A DNA stretch of 64,000 nucleotides from Cubamyces lactineus. Its lineage: Eukaryota; Basidiomycota; Agaricomycetes; Polyporales; Polyporaceae. Each line of letters begins with the position of its first letter. The stretch's first letter is position 1. The translations under genes and the position numbers were made by a program. The DNA is taken from the NCBI GenBank assembly GCA_022376465.1, contig JACDTU010000008.1, forward strand, positions 620,001-684,000, written 5' to 3'. Below the pieces are notes generated by a model that worked only from the letters and a program-made list of their open reading frames with translations, had not been told where the DNA came from and made no database searches. This document shows positions 11,441 to 24,004 of the stretch, piece after piece.

Positions 11441-14124
11441 AGTGCCTGCAGAAACGCAACGGCGCTGGGCTTGGGTGGGGAGAGGGAAGAGGGCGGGGAA
11501 GGAGGGGAAGGGGGAGGTGGTGGTGGGTAGGGAGGTGGACGGAAAGCTCGAGGAGGCCTGCCAAGGTGCGGGAAAGCTATTATAAGCCTTTGCTCGCTGC
11601 CCGCCTTTCGCGAAAACATTCGAGGGCACCCAAATCGCAGGCGTCCCGTAGCGGCAACTATCGAGATCTGCTCAAGCGCCCGTGTCCGTTAGCACCTCCT
11701 CCCGCAAATCGTTAACGTTCATGCGGCCCCGCCCAGTCCCCGCCCCTGCTGCGACCTCCAGGCCTGTGACGGTTCGCGAAGATTGACGGTCACTGCAAGC
11801 ACCAATCTCAACATGCCCCTCTGATAGCCTTCGCCAACGGAATATCTACTTCCTGGGCCCCCTAAAGCTTATGAAAAAACTTGCCAGCTCCGATAGTCTA
11901 GTTTCATTTTCTGTGTGGTGTGCGCCGAGCTTGCACGACGTTCGTCTCGACGCGGGCCAGAAAGGTAGGAGACCGTATCTGCGCCACCTCTTACAGGAAC
12001 CGGCGGGCGACCGCCGCGGGGTTTTTGGTTGCTAGCCGGCACAGTGGGGGACAGGCCGAAGTTCGAACAGGGGAGAAAGCGTCGGGAAAAGGAAAAGGAT
12101 GGATATACAACTTTCCAGGCCGGCGGGGACCCTCTCTCCACTTTCCAGGCCTCTATTGCATCAGCTGTTCGGGGTGCTCCCGCATGCGCTAGCCCCAGCG
12201 AAGGTCGAGAGAAGCTCTCACAGGATGTGTATGTATCAGCAACGAGCAGCTTGGCGTGCGATGCGTTGTCGCATGAGGGCGCGAGGAAAAAGCCCGAATC
12301 GGAATTTGGACGACGGCCGCTGCTCGTAGCGCTAGCCACACAGGATCGTAGCCACGTGGGCTGAGATCAGAGTGCTGATGGGAGGAGATCTGCCAGCTGC
12401 CGATCGGATCTCTGTCGCTTCCGAGGGAGCAGTGCCAAAAGTCGGCACTCCTCGCATCTTCCACCGCGCTCTGAGAAATCATTGCAGCACTCGTCTATCG
12501 CCTCCAGCCTCCGAGTACTATTCTCAGCTGCTGCAAGTAATCCCGTTTGCATTCCTTCATCAATGAGCGAGCAGTTGCCGTGCCCACCATATGACGACGG
12601 GGGCTGCGAAGAGCCCAAACCCAATTTGAGCCCGCTGCCGCGTCCCGGTTCATCGTTCTCTCGTCCAGGCAAACAGCGGCAGCACGAGGTCCTCCAGGTG
12701 CTCCTCAGCGGAGCCAAAAGCTCCGGATGTTCCTTTGGCCACCGCGTGTGCGATGCGATTCCAGCCCCCCGTCGTTCCCATCGCGCCTGGACTATGTATG
12801 TAGAGGGCCAACAGCTTCCTGTTGCCTGGAGTATGCTAGCGCTCCGTCCGCCTTTCCACGCTGCACGCAACATCAGAACGGAGCGTGTTTCCGATAGGCA
12901 CTCAAAAAGCATCCCCATCCAGTATTCCATTCCCGTTTTGCCACTTCTTCCTCGTTTTCCTCGCCTCTTCACAACATGATCTTCGCTCGAATGTACCTCG
13001 CGCTCGCCCAAAGCTTCTCGGGAAGAGCCTCGTTCCTACCGCCGTCAGCCGCGGGATAAAGTCTACAATGCGTCGCGACCTGCGCCTAGACGCATCTCCG
13101 AACCTCGCGGACACTCGCAGGCATGCGCGCCGCTCTCGACTTTCAGTAACCAGCGATGTGTGAAGCCCACGGCGGGACACGACGGATTGGCATATCGACG
13201 TCGACGGCACCGCGGCGTCCGCGCATATCTCCCGCGCCCCCGGGCCCGTCCTCACGTATACATGCTAACTGCTTCAAGCCTCGTCGGCTCCGCCATGCTC
13301 TCCCGCTGCGTCGCGTGAGGGTATGACATCGGCCAAGATACCACTCGGTACGACGGTGGCGTACCATGGGCACCGTCGACGCAATCCCGGTCCGCAAGTC
13401 CACTTCACCTGGTCACGGCTCACGATTCAGGACTACCATGGCAGCGCTATGCAACGCCGTCCACGGGTCAGTCCGGATGGTTGTGCCGCTACATGATGAT
13501 CGACGCAGGCTAGCCACCGCAAGTACGCGTACACGGTACACCAAACGCCACAATCCCCAACACGACTTTCGATCACATACGCCATACGCGACGCAACGTA
13601 CCAAGCGCCCTGACGTGCCCGAATCTCGCATCGCACACCGTGACTGTGGCGAATGGCCACAGCATAAGGGACCCCAACTGCCCCTACTAGCCAAGAGTCT
13701 TGCAAGAGACGAGTCGATCAGGTGCCCGACGCGCAGGCATCGATGTCGATGCGCCACTGGCACTAGCGCACTCGGCCGATCTCTGGGGCGAGGACGAGGG
13801 AACGTCGTCCAAATCAGGGTGGCGTCCCGCCGTGCCGCTCTTCCGCTGAGACGGTTGATGAGGCAAAGCGTTCCTTGTTACTGGCCACAGTAGCGAGGTA
13901 GGCAGTCATGCGGAACGATGTGCGACGAGTGGACCTCACAAACAGAGACTCAAAAGACAAGATCAAAGAGGGCACTGATAGGTGGCAAGAGAGCCGAGTG
14001 GAGTGAGCATTATGTCGGGAAGCCTAAAGCTAGCAGCAACAGCAGCTACGGTAGGATTACTGCACGTATGCCTGAACCACACAAAATAGGGTCTAGTGCG
14101 CAGCGAGTTCGAGTGGCGCGGTTG
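11441..14124. other. Gene-poor interval of 2.7 kb
   Basis: No ORF here resembles a known protein and none shows the motif-plus-intron pattern seen elsewhere in the window. The longest open frame, 214 codons on the minus strand at 12367-13011, is rich in Arg, Ser and Cys and has no recognisable domain. The first few hundred bases must include the promoter of the DUF6534 gene. A degenerate element or an unannotated noncoding RNA cannot be excluded. Confidence 0.5.
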
Positions 14125-16412
14125 CTAGAACGGTGTCAATCCGAGCAGTCCTTGGCACGATCCCTCGATGTCGGCGATCTGACAGGCCAACGTTAGCCGT
14201 TGTCGTCCTCGTCGTCAGAACGCGTCCGATCGCGCGTCGCGCGACAGCACCCCGGAGCCGTCGCTCCGAATCCAGACTATGTACTCACCTCCTTCGGCGC
14301 GTTCACGCTGAGCACCACAGGATGCTCCTTCCCCACTAGCACCTCGTCCTAATCGGAGCGCAACATGGTCTCAGTGTCAGATCCACAAACTCTAAAGCTT
14401 GCAATAATACTCCACCTCTATCCGTATGCCGATATTGTGGAAGGCCTTAGGGAACTCCGGGAAAGGCGGAACATAAACCCCTGTGGCCCAGCTAACGCTT
14501 AAAGTCGACTCGCACATAAACAGACGCGCCACTTACCAGGCTCGATCGTCACCACCATTCCCGCCTTTAATCTATATCGAGGACGCGGTGTCAGCCTTGG
14601 TATGATCCTACCGACAAATATACATCGGACATACGGTGCGTCTCGTTCCATGTGGCTCGATTCGTGCAGGTCAATCCCCACAGGATGTCCAATCAGGTGC
14701 GGGTACAGCGTGTCTAGTGTACCTGCTCCAAGCGGGAAGCTGAACCCGATTCGTTCGAGCTCCTTCCGCAGCAAGGTGCATGATTCACGGTGGATCTGCA
14801 GAATAGACATGCCTGTGGCCTCCGTGCAGAGCGTGATCAAGTGCTTTTGTACGGTGAGGAGCGCATTGTACAGTGTCGCTTGTTCGGGCGTGAAAGACCC
14901 GTTAGCGGGGAAAGTGCGGGCTGTTGTATGCGGATTGTGAGTGTCAACGATGAAGTTAATGCAGAGGAACGTACTGATGTCCGATGCATATCCACTGCAC
15001 AGAGCAGAGAGAAATCAGCCGCAAGTAAACGAGCGTTCGACGGATTGCTCACTTGTATTCACAGCCGGCATCGATTAATACCATCTCACCGTTCGCAATT
15101 AGCTGATTATTAGACGTATAATGGATTATAAGTGCGTTGGGTCTAATACACAACCTGTTCAGAGCACAACACAAGACAACGATGGCAATTCCTTACCCAG
15201 AAGCAACGACCGGAACGTAAGCAGGCCGCTGTGAGCCCTCACGGGCGCACAGGTATTCAAAGTGAGCAGCTACAGCATGTTCCGACACGCCAGGGTCTGT
15301 GAACCGCATGGTCTATCCGATATTGGGACCACGACTCAGGCACTACAATCGGAGCCTCTGCCATATACCCACATACCTTGTTATGTGCACGCGCACTGAT
15401 GTCCGCGGCCTGCCGCATGACCTTCTGCTCGACTTTGCTCTTCACCGCGCGAAGGCGGCCCACTTCAGGAGCAAGCGGCTTTCGTTTCGAGCTGCTCAAC
15501 GAGTCGACCAGACTGTCATATTCTCCACGCGACAAGCCTCCCGACGGAGAAAGGTACTTCGCGCGACCGGGTTGAGGTCCTGCCGACGACGTTGCATTGG
15601 ATCCCAAACGCACCTTCAACAGGGACTTTGGCGACATAGCGCGGGCACGCTTCGAGGTGTTCGGGATATCGAGATAAATATGCGACGCGCTCGCCGCAAG
15701 TCCCTTGAGCACAGAAGGGAACGCCGAGATGGGCTCTGCCTCGTCCGCCCCGAAGTACCGCACAATGTCGTCCGGGGAGGACCGCGCGCCGTCCCACTTC
15801 TCCTTCGCCGAGTCTGTCCCAGCTGAGAACATTACCATGCGGTACCCGCGCGCACACGAGGGCTGCTTCTGGATGATGACTGCAGCATCAGGCTCCTCGA
15901 AGCCCGTCAAGTACCAGAAGTCGGACGACTGGCGAAACTTGTAGCTGCAGCGGCAACATTGGCACAACGCGTCGACATACGCGTTCTATTGAGATGATGA
16001 CTCACAAGATCTCTGCATGGGGGAGGAAGCGGGCGCATGCGATCAATTGGGATGCCGTACAAGTGCAGTGGAGCTACTCACGACCGCTCATGTATTTGAT
16101 CTGACCCGCGATACAGACGACCAAGCTACCATCCGGTAGCCGTTCCATTAACTCCCGCCTTCGCCGGTCATATTCTTCCTGTGGTATCCCAGGCGTGGTC
16201 TCTTCCGGGCCAACAAGGTGGGGATGCGAAGGCGCGAGGGGCTGGCCATAGAGCGTGGGCTTAAGCTGAGTGAATCCGTTAACGGTTACAGGCGTGGCAT
16301 AGCAGCGAGCAAAGCGAGGGAGAGCGATACGCGGAGAAGAGAAAGCAAGCTTGGAGGCCGAGGCTGCGCTTGCCGCCGCTCGTCGATAACGGGGCAGCGA
16401 GCGGAGAGACAT
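14125..16412 (-). CDS. ICP55: Mitochondrial intermediate cleaving X-Pro aminopeptidase (ICP55/XPNPEP3 type)
   Basis: This M24B metallopeptidase trims N-terminal residues from imported mitochondrial proteins after MPP cleavage. Exons (minus): 16412-16082, 16012-16006, 15944-15377, 15312-15197, 15142-15053, 14994-14975, 14920-14635, 14571-14537, 14480-14416, 14348-14289 and 14178-14125, giving 543 residues. The N-terminus is a basic, Ala/Ser-rich presequence without acids, ending near RFARCYA. The conserved [27 protein letters not shown] block starts the aminopeptidase P N-domain. Metal ligands appear as D365 ([10 protein letters not shown]), D376 (YASDITRTF), H456 ([13 protein letters not shown]), E483 (VTIEPG) and E506 (GIRIEDEVLV), so the enzyme looks active. 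The second exon is only 7 nt and is required to restore the IFYKFRQ motif. Confidence 0.94.
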
Positions 16413-16753
16413 GAGCTTCGGGTTACAGCTGACTCTAGGGTTAGGCGTAGAGTATTCTCTGACGTAAGCGCCAAAACAGGAAAACTCGTTCGGCAGCCGA
16501 TGGCGTTTGCACTGGCAATGGCATGGAGTCTGGACGTCGACGTCCCAAGGTTATGCATAGAGTGTATTTCAATGATAATGACAACAGTGCCATAACACTA
16601 ATCATATAATTCACATAGATGTAGCAAGGGAAGCAATCGACACATTCAAGACGTAAATTCTAGTACTCTAGCAGCATCCTGTCGTCTACAACCACCCACA
16701 CGCCACTTTTACTTCGCTTGACGCATTGTAAGTCTGGTCACTTGGGCTGCGCA
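16413..16753. promoter_or_regulatory. Intergenic region upstream of ICP55
   Basis: This 341-nt gap separates two minus-strand genes in tandem. It must hold the permease 3' UTR and the ICP55 promoter. No clear motif was recognised. Confidence 0.4.
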
Positions 16754-19293
16754 CTAAATGGCGCGCTTCACGACGTCAGACTCTGCGTGATCGCAGGCAG
16801 TGGTAGAAGTGCGCGATTGCTCGGCTTCCAGCGGCTCGTCGGCGACGCGGAGCTGCTGGAGGACCTGCTCACGGCGGAGCCATTTCTCCTCAGGGATGAA
16901 GTACCAGCTGAGGATACCGAAGACCGTGACAGCACCAAGGATAACGCAAGCCTAGGAGACGTAGGTGAGGATGGATCGGCGCTTCGAGATGCGATGCGAC
17001 TTACGAAGTTGAAGGTCTCTGCGTTCGTCGGGAACTCGAAAGGCGAGACTTGCACCTGAAATATACATCAGAAAGGTCGTTCCTCCAGCTCGACAATCGG
17101 TGACATACCGCGAAGATGATGCCATTGAAGATAACGGCAGCGAGATAGAACGGCTTGCGCCAGCGACCGAGGAAGAAGTGCGAGTTCGTAAAGTCGTTGG
17201 GCGTCATCGTGAGGCGGAGCAGGGCGATCAAGCCGTACGCAGCCGTGGTCGGGATACCACCCGCAGAGATGAGGGAAGTGAACGCGACTTGACTAGGCAG
17301 GATAGTGCACAACAACAGCGCGCCGAAGATGAACATGACCGTAACGGCATTGCGCGGCTGGCGGGCAGCGTCAACTTTGCCGATCCACCCAGAGAAGGGC
17401 AGCACACCATCACGGGCGACCGCGAATATCAGACGCGATGCTGCGACGATGGCAACGCTGGTGCTCTGCGATGTTTGGCATAAGCGAACGTACGGAAAGA
17501 ATACACAGAGATACCTACGAGGATGAGACCAAGAGATGCAATGATCGTCATGAAGATGCTACCGCCCTTGCCAAGCGCGAGCGCATAAATCTGGACGAAG
17601 GGCTGAGGAGCGTCCAAGGCGAAGAGCGTATCCAGATCCGGCGTGCAGAAGAGGAACAGGATGGTCGTAGCGAAACCCATAACACCCGTCGCGATCACGC
17701 TCGTGATGATACCACGCCCTGCGACAACACTGCTACGAGTCAGTAATAGGAGCTGAGGGTATACTCGCTACAACCAACCTAGCGTTCTTAGTCTCCTCAG
17801 CAATGTGGCCAGAGGCATCGAAACCAATCATGGTACCCGCGGTGAAGAGGCTGCGAGAAGTGTTAGCTTGTGCTTAGGTTATAAGCCAAACTGGTACACA
17901 CAATGAGAGCATCCAGTTCCACCCAGCAGGCGCGCCAGTTCCGTTATCTAGCCCAAGATGTCAAGATCGCACGACTACTCAGCAGCCTGCTACGGTACTC
18001 ACAAGTCGCAGTGAACACCTCCTTGGCGGAGCGGAAACCGTAGGTCTTCGATACACCGATAGGGAGCCAGATGACGCAGAGCAGGAAGTCAACGGCGTAG
18101 AGTGCGATGGAGAACTTGAACACTGCCGAGTACAACCGCGGCGGAAGGTAGTTGATGGCGATGGACACCAACAAGATGCCCTCCGAGATTGCCCAGATGA
18201 GAGCACGCCATTTGATGTTGTCATTACCGACCCCACCCGGGAAGTCAATCTCCCAGACAGCGAGTTGCGAGACGATGTAGTTAGCCGTAGTCTGGACATT
18301 TCGTCAGATCCTCCTATCCTCGCAAACATGCGGGACTGGATACCCACCTGACAGTTACCCGCTGCGAAAGTCATCCACGCGGTACACGACCACCAGGCCA
18401 CAACGAAGCCGAAGAAACGGGCGTACTTCGGTCCTGCGCTCTCAGCGGACCAGATGTAGATGGAACCGCTCAGGGGGAGCGCAGAGCAGATTTCCGCCAA
18501 AACCGCCGCGGTGATGAACATGAACACCATCGAAATGATGTACGAAGACCTGGGGCGTCCCGTTCAGTCTTGATATCTCAGTAGAGCTGGCATGAAAATC
18601 TCACCAAACGGCCGCAGGTCCTCCCGCGAGCAGACCAAGGAAGAAACCGGCCCTATCAGATGCATAAGGATCCAACCGCTGGTTAGATAAGGTCGAATCA
18701 AGCTACCGGACGCCGCCAATGAAGTTCATGGCCACAAAACTGGCCCCGAAGCTTTCGATGAAGTGCCAGCTCCGATGAAGTTGCTATCGCATAGAGACGT
18801 CAGTATATCTCCGCAAACAAGATAGCGCCGCGCCGCGCCTACCTGCTTGTACCCGAGCTTGCGCTATTGCATGGAAAGGAAGTCAAACGGTCAGTAACTC
18901 TGCCTGGGCCCTCCGGAATCCCGGAGAGCAAAAAAGAGGCGACACTGGGGGCTTCCCTACGCAGGTCTGAGCGCTGTTCAGGTTCGAACGGTGTAATCTC
19001 AACCCTCGCCGCTTCCGCTGCCCTTGCGCCGGCGGCCCATCGCGGCCAACCAGCAGTCCGACGGACAGGGAATTGCAGGCGAGGATACCCGTAGCCACAC
19101 CAGTCCACAACTAGAAGACGACGTTACCGAAGGTAAGTCTCAGCATGGCCCATTCCTGCACAGTTTATCCCTCCATGTCTCCTTGCGAGGTAATCACCAG
19201 CTTGAGCTCGTCTTCATCGATCACATTGACGGAAGAAGCCTCGGTGTCGGGGGCTTTACTCGGAAGGTTGCTAGCCTCGTGTTGCGCGGACAT
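16754..19293 (-). CDS. APC-superfamily amino acid / GABA / choline-type permease
   Basis: This plasma-membrane proton symporter belongs to the fungal amino acid/choline transporter branch (GABA permease UGA4/HNM1-like); the substrate cannot be read from sequence. Exons (minus): 19293-19198, 18863-18843, 18783-18707, 18652-18605, 18549-18348, 18291-18003, 17947-17902, 17850-17779, 17732-17507, 17465-17109, 17055-17005 and 16951-16754, giving 560 residues and about 12 hydrophobic segments. Diagnostic motifs are RKLGYKQQLHRSW at the start of the core, GLLAGGPAAVWSSYIISM, MVFMFITAAVLAEICSALPLSGSIYIWSA, FTAGTMIGFDASGHIAEETK and VAIVAASRLIFAVARDGVLP. The first intron is long (334 nt) and the next exon is only 21 nt. 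The start codon lies 198 nt downstream of the eIF5B stop. Confidence 0.9.
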
Positions 19294-19491
19294 ATTGAAC
19301 GACTTCTTCTAGGAGCGAGACGGGAAGCAGCGCTGGGGAGAGAAGCGGACAGAAAGAAATACAATTGCGTGATTGCGAGGTATAAATACAGCGAGTTATG
19401 TAACGCCTTCCCACATCAACAGAGCGCTCGCAAACTGCCATCGATACAAAATTCTCAGGTACAGATCAATCCAACGAATGTCCGTGCTCGC

Positions 19492-22400
19492 TCATTGGAT
19501 GTTCAGTCGCTGTTGGGGATACGAGTCAGAATGAACTTAAGAGGGGCTAGAACGCCAAGAGATACTCACCGGCTTCAAAGCCTTGATGAGCAGCCACTCT
19601 TCGTTGGTGACCTCAGTCTTGAAGGAAGACTACACATGATATGAGCACGACTGCAATTGACGATGCAGAGCAAAATACGGACCTTGAGAACGTCAATACT
19701 CTGCCTAGTGATGTGCGAGTAGAGCTCGTCCTTCTCGTCGAAGTGACGGCCAAACATCTTGGCGGATTGGTACACGGCATGCTCGATCTTGACGGCGACA
19801 CCACCACCCGCTTGCGACTTCTTCACAATCTGCAGGGCACATATATCAATGTCCTTCCATCCCGACGATCTTCCGATGCAACTTACATCGTAGGACTTGT
19901 GGTTGATCTCCAACGAAGTGCTGTGATGGACCGGTTAGATCCCGCGAGCGGGTAAGCGCGGAGTGAAACAATTACTCACATCTTGCCGAGGTCAATGATT
20001 TCCTTCTTCTGCGTCTCTGGATCCACCTTGACTACACAGATAGGCGTGCCAACGCGGAGGGTACCATCCAAGATGTCCACACCCAAGATGATCGGGTCAC
20101 GCTTACAGAAAGCAGCGATGATCTTGAGACGGCACGGCCAGACAGCCTGAGGAGCAGCGTCTCTCCGCTTCGCCTCCAAGATCTCCTGGTTGTACGCGGT
20201 GAAGGCGTCGAATAGGTGGTAGATGATGTCGGCTGTAAGGATAGTCAGTAGATGGACATGCGAGCAAAATTATTTAACATACCCTTGAACAGACGGATGC
20301 CCATTTCCTCAGCCAGACGCTCGGCATCCTTGTCGACAGGTACATCGAAGCAGAGGATACACGCCAGCTCCTTCGCCTTCTCCAACATCGTCGCCGCACG
20401 CATGACATCCTTCTTGTGCACGGGACCGATGTTGATGCCAGAGACAGGGATCTTGCTCGACTTGAGGAAGTCGAGCAAAGCCTCGAGCGAACCGAGGGTA
20501 CTGGCCTGCACGCAGACACCACGTCCAGACTTGTCGATCGAGTTCAGCAGCGTCGTAAGATCGGACATGACCTCGTCCATGAGGTCTTCCTCGTCATCGT
20601 CGGGGCCGACGACGAGTAACCTTGAACCAGCAATCGCCTTCTCCAGGTCGGGTGCCACGATCTTCACACCAAGAGCAGCCTTGACCTCCTTGTGGTGAAC
20701 GTATTGCGACTAGAAGAGAGGCTAGTCAGAACATGAGCGGAAGTAAGAAACAATGATCATACCTTGATACGGAGCTCACGCAATGGCTGAGGCGTAAGCA
20801 GCGCACGGATTTGTGTTACGATAGGACCGTTGAGACCGCAGACTACGATCTTGTCACCCTCGTGCAGGATACCGTTCGAAAGTACGACATCGATGGTCGT
20901 GCCCAGACCCTCAATAACCTTCACCTCCAGCACTGTACACTCAAGTTCCGACAGGTACATGAGCCGGTCGCTCATACGCTGCTGCGTGAGGTTAACGAGG
21001 AGCATAATCATGTCAGGCACACCCTCGCCAGTGACAGCGGACGTCGGTACGATGGAGACGTTACGCGCAAAGTTCTTGTTCTCGTAGTAGAGCACGGCGT
21101 TGAGGCCCTGTTCGGCGAAGGCGACGATGATCTTCTTGGACATGTCCTCGAACTGGCGCTGGACCGCCCGGGACTGCTTGGCGAGCGAGCTGCGGAAATC
21201 GTTGTCGGGCGTGGGCTCCCAGCCGTAGATACGGTCAATCTTGTTGAGCGCGACAATGAAGGGCGTCTTCCTGTCCCTGAGGAGGCGCAGAGACTCCAGG
21301 GTCTGTTGCTCAAGTCCGTGCTGCATATAAGATGTGAGCGAATGGTCGGAGTGGACATGCACGACGAGGATTCGTTACCATGATATCGACGACAAGGATG
21401 GCAATGTTACATAGCGAGCTTCCACGGGTACGCAAGTTGGTGAACGATTCGTGACCGGGGGTATCGATGATCAAGAGACCAGGGATCTTGTACTCCTGCT
21501 TGCCATCCCTGTTCATGACCGCAGTCTTCGTCTTGATCGCCTCTACTGGGAAGTACGTGGCACCAATCTGCTGAGTGATACCACCAGCTTCGCCTTCCTG
21601 GACATTCGTTTGACGGATCTAGATGGACACATATCAGCATACGAACCTCCCTTCAGCTACCAAGTTCAACGCACCTTGTCCAGAAGCTTCGTCTTGCCAG
21701 TATCGACGTGACCAAGGATACAGCAAATGGGACTCCGGAGGTTGTCCTTACTGCGCGCAGCCAGAGCCTCCTCGTGCGCCTTCTGGCGACGAGCAGCAGC
21801 CTCCGCCTTGCGTTGCGCGGCAATCTTCTGAGCCTTGCTCATGCCCTCGTCAGAGTCGTCCGACGAGTCGTCTGAATCTGAGTCTTCGTCGGAAGACTCT
21901 TCCTCTGATGATGATTCCTCCTCGGAAGACGACTCCTCTTGCTGCGCCTTGGCCTTCGCACCGCCATTTGCAGGCTTCACAGGCGCTTTGGCAGGCGCAC
22001 CAGCAGCCTTGGTAGGAGGTACAGAGGGCTTGGGCGACTCCCCCTTTGCGGTCGTCGCGACAGGCTTCGCCGGTGCGCCCTTTGCGGGTGCAGGCTTCGC
22101 GGAGCCATTGGAAGCAGAGGCCTTTTGCGCAGGCTTGGGCGCCTCCCCCTCTTCCTCCTCTCCGCTGCTTTGGTCCCAAGAGTCCTTGACGCCCTCGGGC
22201 TTCTTCTCCTCTTCCTCATCGCTGCTCGCTTCCCAGTCATCCTTGACCTCACCGTTGTCAATAGGGCTCGAGGGCTGGGGCTCGGGGGCAGCAGGGGTGG
22301 CCGCGGGTGCGGCTTGGGGCTCGGGCGTAGCGGCCTTCGCCTCGCGTACGGGAGACGTTTCGCGAGTACCAGGGTGGCTACCGCTCGCAGCACTGGCAGG

Positions 22401-24004
22401 ACCCTTCTTCTTCTTGCGGTTGTCGTAGACAGGCTTCTTCGGACGGTCGCTAGCACCACCTTGTTGCAAGCCTTCGATCTGGACACCGGATGCAAGGAGC
22501 GCCTGCTTGCGGAGCTCTGCCGCACGCTGCTCTTCCTTTTGCTTCTTGGTGAGCAGACGGCCCTCCTTCTTGAGCTGCTCGCGCTTGGCCTGAACCACTA
22601 TCAGTAAAGTGTATGCAGATACGTACGACACAATACATACCTTCTCCTTCTCCTTCCTCCTCTGCTTCTCTTCTTCCCTCTTCCGCTCCTCCTCAGCCGC
22701 TCTCCGTTCCTCCTCCTCGATCCGCTTACGCTCTTCCTCCTCTCTTCTCCTCGCCTCCTCCTCCAGTCGCTTCTTCTCCTCCATCATCGCCTTCAGCGCA
22801 CTGATACCAGCTGCGGCCTTCTTCTTGCCCGCTGGTGCAGGCGCAGCAGCAGGCTCATCGTCCTTCTTCGCCTTTTTCTTCTTCTTTTTCTTCTTAGAAT
22901 CACCAGCGCCGCCTTCGCCCTCGCCCTCGCCATCATCCTCACCCTCACCTTCCGCAGGTGCAGGCGGTTCATTGGACCCTGGAGTAGGTTCAACGGGCGA
23001 TGGGACAGCCTCCTCTCCTGTCGCAGCCTTCTTTGCGGCGGCTTGCGCTTTCTTCTTAGCCTGCAACAGCACTGTCAGATAGTCCGTCGTTTATACATCT
23101 TAAGCAACACTTGCCTTTTCACGTTCCTTCTTTAGTTTCTCCTTCTCCTTCTTGGAGAGGATCCTAGGACCACCGTCCTCACCCCCCTCCCCACCGTCAT
23201 CAGCTTTGCTCTCCGGCGCAGGTGATGGTGACGCCTCTGAACGAGCGACTGGGGGTGTATCAGCTGAACCAGGATGTCAGCAAGACCCATAGCACTTTCA
23301 TCTCCATTGCGACATACCAGGCTTGTCCTCCTCGTCCTCGTCCTCATCCTGTGCCTTGCCCTTCTTCTTGCCCTTCTTTCCCTTTTTGCCCTTTTCCTTC
23401 ACGGGACCCCACTCCTCGTCTGCAAGCTCCTCCGCAGTCATCTGTGTAGCCTTCTGCGGTGCACTGATGTCGCCCTTGGCCGCCGCGGCCTCCCCATCAG
23501 AGCCCTCTCCTGGTGCCACACCGTCCGCAAACGCTACAGAAGTATCTTCATCGCCCGCAGCACCACCCTTCTTCTTGTCCTTCTTCTTATCCTTCTTGTC
23601 CTTCTTGCCCTTCTGCGTGGAGGCCTTGATCACGGACTAGCGGATCGGAAGGTATCTGCACCTGAACGACAGATAGATAGGAACAAGTATACGTACCATA
23701 AGACCACCAAAGTCTTCCTCTTCCTCCTCATCTGCAGTAGGCTCCTCCAGACCGAGCGCAGCGAAAGCGGAGAAGGCAGGCTTAGCCTTCCCCTTGGGCT
23801 TGAAGTCATCATCCGAAACGTCGCCAGCATCTACTGGAGCAGCAGCGTTATTTCCAGCGACCGAAGTGCCGGCCTTCTCCCTGGATCGTCCAAAGCGGTT
23901 AGAATCAGAGCATGCAGCTTGGGGAGTTAAGCGGGGTGGATTACACACCAGAAGTCATCGTCGTCCTGCTTCTTTCCCTTCTTTCCCTTGTTTTTCGGTG
24001 CCAT
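19492..24004 (-). CDS. FUN12: Eukaryotic translation initiation factor 5B (eIF5B/FUN12)
   Basis: eIF5B is the translational GTPase that joins the ribosomal subunits at the start codon. Exons (minus): 24004-23949, 23880-23697, 23636-23318, 23263-23115, 23060-22641, 22589-21675, 21618-21379, 21320-20763, 20709-20283, 20232-19980, 19920-19887, 19829-19683, 19629-19570 and 19509-19492, giving 1259 residues. The N-terminal half is charged (Lys runs, Glu/Arg coiled coil, acidic Ser blocks) as in all eIF5B. GTPase motifs are GHVDTGKT (about 669-676), DTPGHE (about 733), NKID (about 787) and SAVTGEG. The intron at 23114-23061 has a GC donor (AAG|gcaagt), fixed by the reading frame. The last exon has five codons plus stop and restores the usual LKP-x-(F/L)-x-I ending. 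TATA-like TATATAA lies about 80 nt upstream. Confidence 0.96.

Noticed and set aside
12367..13011. 214-codon open frame on the minus strand
   Set aside because: No recognisable domain, Arg/Ser/Cys-rich composition as expected for a shadow frame in GC-rich DNA, and no supporting intron pattern.
13366..13893. 175-codon open frame on the plus strand in the gene-poor interval
   Set aside because: Overlapped by equally long frames on the other strand and unlike any known protein.
18971..19010. GTTCGAA-containing sequence resembling a tRNA T-loop inside the permease first intron
   Set aside because: No matching acceptor stem, D-loop or anticodon arm could be drawn on either strand.
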